Shown: positions 42,001-54,000 of the stretch, piece by piece
Numbering within the stretch: the first letter of the stretch is position 1
Layout: every line of letters begins with the position of its first letter
DNA from: Tridacna crocea
Lineage: Eukaryota; Mollusca; Bivalvia; Cardiida; Cardiidae
Direction of reading: 5' to 3'
NCBI GenBank assembly: GCA_943736015.1
Contig: OX031072.1
Coordinates: forward strand, 17,139,501-17,203,500
DNA: 64,000 nucleotides
Program-made: the position numbers and the translations under genes
Notes under the pieces: model-generated
Databases searched by the model: none
What the model was told of the DNA's origin: nothing
What the model saw: only the letters and a program-made list of their open reading frames with translations

Positions 42001-45000
42001 AATTTGGACCAGTCTAAAATTTTGTTGTTTGATAAAGGATAGAGTTGCTTTTGTGGAAAGCCCAAATATAAGAAACCTAATTCAACTGCTAGTACAGAGA
42101 GTATAGATGAAGATCAGACAACTCTGAAAATATAAATCTTAGATCTACACAGCCTTAAATTGTAAAATCTACATCTTTAACATGGAAAGCACAATTCTAT
42201 ATCATTGATTTAGAACTAGAAAAGTGTAAAAAGCACTATCTGTAGATTAATTTAGAGATGAAAGATGTTCATTGTAAGTCCATAGTACTTTTAATCCTTC
42301 ACCAACCAATGGTGACTTCTAACAACCCAGGGAAAAATCCTTTTAAAAACACTATGTAAAAAGAAGAAAATGCTGGTGACCAGTATTTTCTCTTTTTGCC
42401 ACAAGGTTTTCTATTCTATCAAAGAAAATTTGCACCATTTGAGCCACATTTATATTGTTGTCTGCGAATGTTTTGAATTTGGACAAGGCTAGGATTTTGC
42501 CATCAAAGGGTCAAGTGCTAACTCAGATACTTACAGAAAAAGACTTTGACAAATCAATCTTCAAAGAATCTAGGTAAACCTCTTGAAGCCTTTGTGAGGA
42601 AACAATTGTCCTCTTGAAGTTTTCTTGATCATCAAAGTTTTTTCCAAGATCTCTGCGAAAAAATAAAGCCATCTTTTCACACCCAAATTATCAAGCAATT
42701 CTGAGTTTTACTAACCCTTTTGAAAACAATGTTGTAGAGACAAACATGCTGGTAACCAGCAATTTCTCCTGTTCCCATAATATTTTCCCCTTTCTAAATA
42801 TAAATTCTATCAACTGAGCTACATCTTATTTTCATCTGAAAATCCTTTCATATTGTGTGAATCTAAAATTTTGTTGTCCGATGATTAGTTTAAACATGTC
42901 TCAACTGCAGTAGTCAGGGCTCGTATTCACCAACCATTCTTTAGAACATCCTTTGTCTTATTCTCCAGAATATTCTACATTTGAAAGTAACACAACCTCT
43001 GATTGGCTAAACCAAATGGTTTAGCCAATTAGAAGTTGTGTTACTTACAAATTTAGAAAATCTTAGAGAATAGGACTAAGAATATTCTCAAGAATGGTTG
43101 GTGAATATGGACCCTGTATAATGGGAAAAAAAACCTTGCCTTGCAATCTTTAGTTGAAAGTTTACAAGCTAAATTCATCTAAAAGTCACAATCCAAGTGA
43201 CAGAAACAGACTGTCCCGGCAAATCAGATGGTTTGGAATTTAGAAGTACTCCAATTCAAGCCCAAATGATTGGTGAGTATTACTCCATTTCATATTCTGT
43301 AATTAGCACCAGCTCTCATTTAAATTTCTGCCTGCACAACCATCTCTGTCATTTCAATGCAGTGTTACAAGCCTCTATGTACATATTTCACTTCAGCAAG
43401 TGACTCTTTACCAAACAATCCGTGGTTTATACGACCCAGAGGAAGATGCCTTCTGTTTGTAGGAAAAGGACCAGCATTTTCTCCTTTTCCTATAATGTTT
43501 TCTACTCATTTAAAGATATCTGCAAATAAGTTAGAGAAATGGCATTGAGAAATAAGATATACCGGTAGATAAAACATTCTTGGGTTATTGGTTGTAAAGA
43601 TGAGGCAAAGGGTCTCATTTGCGAGTAATTAATTGACATTGGAAATATGGCAGAAGCGTAGATCTGGTTACCAGTATTTTCTCTTGTTCCTCACAATGTT
43701 TTTAAAAGCTACCTTTCTCAACATCTTTAAAACTTATAACTGTTTGGCAAAAGGTTATGACAACTGCAGACAGTGGTGTCCGTGGTTGTGAAATAGAACG
43801 TCGGCCTCATAACCTACAGGTCCTGAGTTTGACACCCAGGAGCGGGTGTCAACTTTGGGATTTTTCATTGGCCACATTCGGCACAAGTACTGGTGTAGTT
43901 CCCAGGAAGAAGAATCGACAGAGATCAGTATAAGTTATAAGAACTTGTTTCTCAATTGATGTAAAATGAATATTCTTGAACTAACTAAGCTGAACTAAAC
44001 TAACTAACTACAAATCAAATATGATTCATCCAATGTCATTAGTCCTTATGGGGGTAGAAACCAGTTTGAGAAAAAGAGAAATTGCCTGTTAGGCTCAAAG
44101 AAAGTTGAAGACTTACAGAAAGAAAATAATGCCATCATTTGATAGATGAAGAAGGTGCAGAAAAAGTAAAGTTTAGTGAAAACAACACCATCTGTAATTA
44201 TACATTGCATTTTTTGTGTCATACCCTTTTAGTATAGCTTTACAATCCCCCTCTGTCTTTCTCTTGTAGTAACTGGCAGCTTTATCAACCATTGATTTTA
44301 CTTCTTTTGTGACACCATCAACAGGGACTTCTTTTCCACTGCTTGAAATACCAACTACCATGAAAACAGCACCAGCAACCTTGATGTAGACCAAACAATG
44401 CTAAAGCTGAGTAATAAACTACATACAAAATAAAATATTGTATTATCCATGTTAAAAGTAATTAACTCATTACCAAATGACAATATTATAGACTTGTCTA
44501 AATTGAAAGCATTTGCAGACGACAAAATAAAAGTGACTGAAAATTTGAAATGTGTTTTGTGAAGGGTAGAAAACATTGTGGGAAAAGGAGAAAATGCTGG
44601 TTACCAGCATTTTCTCCTTTTCCTACAATGTTTTCTAAAGGCTTCTTTCTCAGGGGCATCAAAAGTAGGGATTGTGTGGTAATAGGTTAAGGATAAACAA
44701 CTGCATGAGGCTCAAGTGATGAGATTTATACTTGAAAGGGTAGAAGCCATTATAGGAAAAGGAGGAAATGTTTCCAAAAGCTTATAGCCCAAAGAAGGAG
44801 GGTTTTTGAAAACTTTACTGGAAAAGGAGACAATATGCCTTTCATTATACGAGAAAGGATAAACACATTGCCATACAATTCTGAAATCAGACACAATGCG
44901 AAATTGCCTTTTCAAGTGTGTATTCTAAATTTGCTGCTGACATGCGACTTAATTCATTTTACTTCTGCTTAACTCTTTACCAAACAACAAAAATTTAGAC

Positions 45001-48000
45001 TTGTGCAAATTCAAAGGATTTGCAGACAAAGAAGTGAATATACCTGAAATGGTGATTTTTGTTTCTGATAGGGTAGAAAACATTGTGGGAAAAGGAGAAA
45101 ATGCTGGTTACCAGCATTTTCTCCTTTTCCCACAATGTTTTCAAAAGCCTTCTCCTACAGGGTTGTTAAAACTCAGGATTGTGTGGTAATGGGTTAAGAT
45201 GACAAAATTTAAAATGGACTAATACTGACAACTTTTGCAACTTATTAAGTTTAACTCTTTACCAAACAAAATTTTAGACATGACGAAATGAAAAGCATTT
45301 GCAGAAGACAAAATTAATGAGACTCAAAAATTGAAATTTGTTCTGGGAAGATGGAAAACACTGAGGGAAAAGGAGAAAATGCTGGTTACTAGCATTTTCT
45401 CTTTTTCCCACAATGTTTTCGAAAGGCTTCTTCCTCAAAGTCATGAAAACTCGAGACTGTTTGGCAAAAAGTAAAATTATTTAACCCATTACCACACGAG
45501 AAAATTTTAGACTGGTCCAACTTGAAAGCATTTGCAGACGACAAAATAAAGGTGACTGAAAAATTGAAATTTGTTCTGGGAAGGGTAGAAAACACTGTGG
45601 GAAAAGGAGAAAATGCTGGTTACCAGCATTTTCTCCTTTTCCCACAGTGTTTTCAAAAGGCTTCTTTCTCAGGGGCGTCAAAAGTAGGGATTCTGTGGTA
45701 ATGGGTTAAATGATTGGATTTAGCTGTAAATTAACTTCTACAAAGTTTTCATAGTTTCAATATCAAGGATGTAAAAAGATGGACTTGAATACTTATGTGT
45801 ATCAAGCCAAAAGTCTTACTTTACTAGATATATATGAAACATATCCAAAGATCTTCTTTGCCACTTCTTTTGCGCTTGTATCGGCATAGACTGGAAACAC
45901 AAACAGTGATCTTTTGGTGATGAAAAGGTGACTCAGAGTCTGTTAGTAAAAAATTAAACAAAAGTAATGCATAACCTTTATATCTATAAAATAAACATCA
46001 TGGAAAAATACAGTATTTTATTAAACCATCCTGGAAAAGAAGACTCTTTATGAGAAAAAGAGAAAATGCTGGAAACAATACATAGTGTTTTTAACCCTTT
46101 CAAAGATTAATCCCAGTGTATGACCTACATTTTTGTCTGAAAATGCTCCCATGTCTTAACTCTTTACCACACAATCCTGAGTTTAAATGACTCTGAAAGG
46201 GAAGGCTTCTGAAAATATTGAGGGAAAGGGTTAAACCAATATATTTTTTTTTTATAATACACTAGTGTAATAATTGTTTTTTTTGTTAGGTGTTTTTGTT
46301 AGGTGTTGGTTCTGGTTACTTTGTAGTTATGAGGTGCTGATGGCAACAAACAGGATTTGTACTACTGAACCATTTCATGAAAAAATGTTGTTGTTACCAA
46401 GACATATACATGCAGAAAATACTATGGTTTTCATGTACAATTAAAATAGAAATGCATTGCAGGTCATTTGAATTCAAGAAAATTGTGAAAATACTTTGAT
46501 TTACCCCTAATGTAAACTGTTTCATTCCACTTTCTAAGTAACTGTCACAGAACTATTTTCTTGTGTATGTACACATTTCAAACAGAACTATATCTGTAAA
46601 CATGGACCAGTGGAGAAGCTAATAATGGAGGATACATATTTGTCTTTTATTCCTTTTATGTGATACATAGAATCTCGCCGCATTTGTATTGGATCTCACA
46701 TTTGTGTTTATGTATACATTTTTATCAAAGTTGTTGACTAAAATGTATATATGACATTTGCCAAAACTTGTGTCCAATAATTTTAGTCAACTTGTTTGAT
46801 AAAAATGATAATACATAAACAGTCCTGTAAGATCCTCTATTAATAGTACCTCATCACACTCGATGGCATTCACTTTGAATCTCGATCCAAACGAGATATT
46901 ATTCACAGCATAAAGAGGTTGGAAATCTGTTGACTTTTCTGCTTTGAAATATTTCACAAGACTTTGCCTTGATGATACAGGACACTGTAAAACCACCATC
47001 TTAACTATATCTTCATTTATTGGTTTGGAATAGGCTGAAGCTGAAATTCATTTTTTTTTTTTTTTCAAAATTTTACATAATCATTGCCTTTGTCAAGAAT
47101 TGCTTGTGACTCCCCTTAACTTTTATGAACAGGTTTAACCCTTTATTAAACAATCCTTGGTTTTAACAACCCTGAGACAGAAGCCTACTGAAAACATTGT
47201 GGGAAAAGGAGAAAATGCTGGTAAACAACATTTTCTCCTTTTCCTAAAATGTTTTCTTCTCTTCCAAAGTCAGGTTTCAGTTTTGAGTCATGTTTATTTT
47301 TTCTTCTACAAATATTTTCAATTTGGACAAGTCTAAAAACTGTTGTTTTGTATCAAGATTTAAAGAAAATTTGTGCTTTGACAGCCAATGCCAAAAAAAT
47401 CCTAACAAATATTTTTAGTCTAGAAGTAAGACTGAAATGACTACAATTCTATGATTGCCTTTATTTATAGATTTATAGAGTTTCAGCAAAGTGTACAGTA
47501 TACATTAAGGAATGCACCACATGTATTGTACATTCTGATCTTGATCTCACTCACCACAAATGATCTATAGTTGTGAAAGGTGCAATAAGGGTTTACCTTC
47601 ATGAAGCTGAACTAAAAACTTCAACAGATCTTAGCATTGTTTTTGACTTACAGCACTTATTGTTTATAAATAAGAACTATCCATCCCTCATACCTTATTC
47701 TACATGTATATGAAAGAGTGCTAATCCAAGCAAACAATCCACAACCACAATGCAGACAACAAGAGTTATTCATGCTTACTTGGAACAAGTCCAAAACTCA
47801 AAGTAGCCTGTATTGATATTCATGAAACAACAGTATGGGCAAATAGTAAGTCTATATTATTTGATACACAGTCAGGCCAAGTCCAGTTTATCTGATAGGG
47901 TTTGTACTGTTTTTTAACCCTTCATTCCCGATTTTCCCATTCTGGTTCCTAAACGCGGATTTCAGGAATAAAAAGTGAAATTTGTGCTGAACATATTCAT

Positions 48001-51000
48001 TCCATAACGATTTCTTCCGGATCTTGAGATTTCCGCAGAAATGGAACCCGGATTAAAATGGATCGACTGTATAAGGAAAAAGTTTAAGTATTACTTACCC
48101 TGCATAAGAGAAATACCAGACTTTTTTAATATGTCAACCTCTGGTGAGATACAAGGATAACCTTCGTAATCTATTTCTATGTTTCTGGAACTGAGAACAC
48201 GTGGAAGGATTGTCACACTGGTACCTTTCATATAAACTGTCTTCAACTTGCTGCATTTGTTTACGAGATAAAACAACCCAGCCTCTGTCACTTGGTAGCA
48301 GCCACATAATTTGACCTATAAAGTTGTTAGGAAAAAATTTTCACTAAATGTGTGATACTCTCTCAATGACACATTAAATCTTCACAAGATGACAAAATTA
48401 TGTGACACGATGAAAAACAACATTCTAATGTTCAATATTTCTGCTGTTGCCTTTTTCAAGAGTTAGAAACAATAATTAGTAAAAAGAAGAAAAAAATAAT
48501 TAATGATTAGTAAAATGATATGGCTGCAATGATACATGTTAAAAAAGTTCTAGTGGAAAAAGTGTTTCTAACTCTTGAAGAAGGTAATAGCCAAGATATT
48601 GATCATTAGTGTTGTTCTTTATAGTGATTTAAACCATTACCACACAATCCTGACTTTTCAGGGGAAAAGGCCACTGAAAACATTGTGGGAAAAGAAGAAA
48701 ATGCTGGTAACCAGCATTTTCTCCTTTTCCCACATGTTTTCTACCCCTCCATAAGCATATTGCATTGTTTGAGTCAAATCTTTTTTGTCGTCTGCCAATG
48801 ATCTTAATTTGGACAAGTCTAAAATGTTGTCATCTGGTAAAGGGTTAATTATTCCCTAAGCAATTCAAAGTGTCATTTTGACAAAATTATAGACTTGTCC
48901 AAATTGAGAGCCTTTCCAGATTTGTTTTTGAATTGGCAAAAAACATTGTGGAAATAGGAGATAATGCTGGATCCTATATTTTTCTTTACCTTACATGTCT
49001 TCAGAAACTCTCACCTTTAGGATCATTTAACCCTTTACCCCACAGATATTCATTTCTACCCATTGCTTGTAGGAGCCTTTGGAAAACATTGTGGCAAAAG
49101 GTGAAATTGCTCGTGACAAGCAATTTCACCTTTTGTCACAATGTTTTCTATGCTATCAAAAGGTGTCATATACATGTACACATAAGAAACAGCTTCATCC
49201 TTGCCGTTATTTAGTCAATCAGAGATACCATAGAAATGCCTTATGGAGTAAAGGGTTAAAAACTGGGACTATGTTATTCAGGGTTAACTTATCTGCCGGC
49301 AAATAATGTGTATTTGACTTTTTCTGCAGTCTAAACTCAGATTTCCACTGTATGTAAATACAGGACATTACATGAGTGCTTATCTATTATTGTTTTATCA
49401 AATGAGTTCACCAAGTTCTATGATGTGAGTTTTGATAGGCATCAAATACATTTTAGTGAACATCATATAAACCAAAGACAGGCAAATATATATGTTGCAT
49501 CATCACCTCTAGCCTACATATTAGTTACAGGTCAATCTTTACATTTGTAGTGGGGTGTCAAATGTGTTCATACACAAGCAGACAGCTGTTTGGTATTTAC
49601 ACCAAAAAAGAATGAAACAGGTCCTAGAAGGGGTAAACCCATGTATTTCTGCAGTTTTGTTGATTTTAAAATATTTTTCCTGCATTTATCGGTTTATTTG
49701 AACAAAAACTTCCTATGCTTATATGTCTTCGCAACGATGACTTCATTTTTCTGCAATGAGGCATAGTAGTAATAATTCTGGCAAAACCAGGAGCCAAAAA
49801 ACAACAAAACACTGGTGTTGAAATAAAGTCATGTTGAAATAAAGTCATGGGTTTGAAACAATGTCTGCAGAGGGAAAAAGTTTGAATATCACTCACCCTG
49901 CATAATAGAAATACTAGATTTCTTCAGTCTATCAACCTCTAACCTAAGTTTGGGAAAAAATACATCCTGGGAAAAGAAAAAAGTGCTGATTGTCAGTATT
50001 TTCCCTTTTTCTCAAAATGTTTTCAAAAGCTCTTTTCCTCAGGGGAGTAAAAAACTTGGGACTTTGTGGTAAGGGTTTCAAATATACCTTTGTTAACTTA
50101 GGGAACGCATCTGCCATCCACATGACACCATGGTCTGTAAGTCTATGACATCCTGTCAAATCAACAGACTGAACATTATCATACACAATTCTTTCATTGG
50201 ATAGTAAGTAGAAAACTGCATCAGTGAGCTGTTCTACACCATAAAAACTGAGATTCAGCCCAACCTGAGGACTTTCTTTGATCTTTGCTTTTATATCCTG
50301 CAAACAGAAAAGTATCAATCCTACAAAAGCTATTGGTAATTGTAGTTGCATATTGTGGCCATTTTTTTCACCATTACTGACAAAATGACAGATCCATCCA
50401 TACCATAAAAGACTTTTTACCTTTTGCTATGATGTATTCCAAAGCCTTCTACCTCAGGGTTCCTAAAACAAAGGATTAACTTGTCGATTGTCAACTTATC
50501 AATGTATGATAACTTTTTTTCTCTTTTTCTCCTGTATTTAACCCTTCCAAAGAGAATTAATGTTTTTTAGCTATGCTGAATTTGCCATCTGTGTAATACT
50601 TAACAATTTCAACAGGTGTAAGATTTTTGTTCTGTGGTAAAGAGTTAACCCTGTACCATACAACAAAATTTGAACTTGTTTAATTGGAGAGCATTGGAAT
50701 ACAACAAATGAAAATTTAATATAGCTCAAATGACAAATGTGTGAAAGAACAGAAAACATGGTGGGACATGGAGAAAATACTGGTAACCAGCATTTTCCCT
50801 TTTACCAACAATGTTTACCCAGGCCTTCTCAGCCATGATTATGAGGAAAAGAGATTAATCCTTACCAAAGTTTTTGGACTAGACCAAATTCAAGGCATCT
50901 GCAGACAACAAATTAAATGTTGGAAATATGATGATTTCTGACTTTGATAGAGTAGAAAATATTGTGGGAAAAGGAGAAAATGCTTGTTCCAGCATTTTCT

Positions 51001-54000
51001 CCTTATCCCACAATATTTTCTACAGGCCTCTTTCTGCAGTCATATCTTTGAAAGACCCTGGACAAAAAGACTTTTAAGAATATTGTGGGAAAGCATAAAA
51101 TGCAGGTAACCAACATTTTCCTTTGGACTGGGTGGTGAAAGTTTAATTAAAAGTGTAGGTGGATACAGTTTTTAGACAGAAAGAATTGAGCTTTCAACAA
51201 ACAAGAATTTCATGGCTACGCTCATATTATCTTACCATGACCTTGGACAAATCAAAATACTCTTTCGTTCCAAAGTCTTCAAACAGCTGTTTTCTGGACA
51301 GGTCTCTGTTTGTAGCTGTGCCAGATACCTGGAAAATAATACAATGCCAACAGAATAAACCACAGTAAGCCTGTGTATTGCAGAGAAATGACCCTCCCCT
51401 AAAAAATGACCCATGGGTCATTTTACTACGTAGAGAAATGACCCAGGTCATTTCACTACGCAGAGAAATGACCCGGGTCATTTATTCTACATAGAGAAAC
51501 AACCTTCTGGGTTCTTTCTCTACCAAGAATAATGACTCTGGTCATTCCTCTACGTAGTGAAATGACCCACTGATCATTTTGTAGGGAGGATCATTTTTCT
51601 GTATTACACCTGCAAACTCTAGGGAAATAATTTAAGAGAACACTTTGATATAACATGAATTCTTTTCTGTGTAACCCGTAACAGCACAACATTAGACATA
51701 TCTAAACCAATCAGGAGTCTGTGGCACAAAATACTAAATTGAAATTTGAGTACCAAAAAAATGATAAATCTTATATTTAGTAAGCAAGACATCCAAAAAT
51801 TGAATCTTACATATCTCCACCTTTATACAACTGAAAGTGCAAAGGTTCTACAAAATGCAAGCAACGCTGAGGATCATTTAAAACACCATTTAGCCCATGT
51901 ATAAATGCTTTCAGTATGAACAAATGGTATGTCAAAAGTTCCAGGCATTTGCAGAAAAGCTCTTCTAAATTGTACAGATAAAACTTCAATGCAAGAATCA
52001 TGTAGATAACAAATAGAGAGGTCATTCATTTTGATTAATTTCTCAGTTCATTACAAAGTTTTCAAGACCATATGGGAAAGAATTAGGAAATCTGAAAGCT
52101 GAAGAAAATAAGAGCATCACATGCAGGTACCAATACCTGGCTGCAATTGATTTTAATTAAAATTGTCAAAAAAGGGGCATAACTTCCAAGAAAAGGTTAC
52201 ATGATTACCTGCCTCTGTTGTATAATGTACCTTCTTGATAGTAACAACTAGCCCAAGTTTGGGGTAATTATGTTCAGTTATAACAGAGATAAAATGTCAA
52301 AAGTTTCTGTACGATGACATCATCGATGCAAGGGCTATGACAATATCTTGACATTCTTTTGGAAAACAACTGACATAAAAAGGTTAGAAATAAAACTGTG
52401 AGAAATATATACATTTGCAACGGGAATCAAAGGATTGAAAGAATTTTTTTAAAATAAATATTCACTGTCCCAATTCGTTGGAATAAAAAAAAAAAAAATC
52501 TTGCTTTGCAATTTTTAGTATGTCCCATATCTTTGGTTCATGAAAAATAATTATTTTTGCGATTTTTAATTGTGTCCCAATACTCTGGGTGTTGCAAAAC
52601 ATACGCGAAATACGGTAGGTTATTAATTTTTTACCTTTTGAATAGACGGTGATTTTGACTTCATCTGCAATGGAATATACAATGTGATCTTTAAAGTGCT
52701 CTTCAAAAATCAAAGAGTTACAGTAAGTTTGTATATCATGTGCAGTCAAATACAGTCCAGTGCTCAGAAAACTTTTTTTATGCCCATCTCAAATATGCTC
52801 ATGGAACTTCATTGTTTCATTAGAACTCCTCAAAATGATTAATCAAGTAACATTTCAGTTTTTTAAGCTTTTTTTTTTATATCTTCTGGCTAAATTCAGA
52901 TCCTAATTTAAAATATACTTCTCATTTAAGGCAAAAATAAAAACCAGTAAAAATCAAAAAGGTTGAGGACGAAAACATGAATTCAAGTTTTATAAGCATG
53001 GGCCTTGATTAGTATGACACACTTTGTTACAGGGAAGGTTTTGGCCTGTAATTGAAATCCTCATTGTAAAGAATGTGCAGGTTGAAAACAAAATTCAATG
53101 CTTTCAAAACTCATTTTTTACCAAAATAATGTATTCTTGGAAGAAAATATTGATTTTGGTGGTAAAATTGATTTTTAAGAGAAACATTTTCCAACTATAA
53201 TTATGATTTCATCTTTTTAAAAGTGCATGCCATTTGAATACAAATGGGCAAAGTGTAGGCATGCATCTCTATTTTGGACAGTTTATGTTTTCTTTTGTAA
53301 TAAAAGCAATTCTCAAAAAACAATATAAAACAGTCAGTGGTTTTATTCATGCATTGCATTCATGATGAAAATTTCCTATGAAATGGCTTCTCAATGTCTT
53401 TATATTTGATTATCTGTTGAACAATGCTATAGCATAAAATTCTGTTCTGTTTTATTTGAACAACCCTAGCATAATAGTTTTGGAATCAGACTGGGGAGAT
53501 GACAAAAAACCACAATGTTTTCTATCCTGTTAACCCATTACCACACGATCCCTACTTTTGACGACCCTGAGAAAGAAGCCTGTAGAAAACAAAGTCAAAT
53601 TCTCAGTCACTTTTATTTTGTCATCTGCAAATGCTTTCTATTTAGACGAATGGACGAATGGTGTTTTACGACGCTTTCAACGTTATTTCAGTCATATCAC
53701 GGCAACAGTTCACATATTCATGTTTCCTGGGTTTCACCAGTACTAGGCTAGGCTCTGAAGTGTCTTGCCCAAGGACACTCCTGTGAAAAAACCCAGTGGA
53801 GCTAGTGAGGCTTGCACCCAGGACCTCCAGATCACGAGTCCTGCACTTTACCACTGAGCCCATCCTCGGATACCCCGGGATCTCCTATTTGCTACATCGA
53901 CCCCTGGGACAATTAATTGAATTTCCGTCGCTTTACCGCTGGCCGAATGCTGGCTTTTCATTGGTTCCATCATCATTTTGTGATGGGCGAGTGGAGTGTA

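Noticed and set aside
51790-52025. Extra coding exon between exons 4 and 5
   Set aside because: It has a plausible acceptor and donor, but including it shifts exon 5 out of the frame that reads into exon 6 and reaches a stop.
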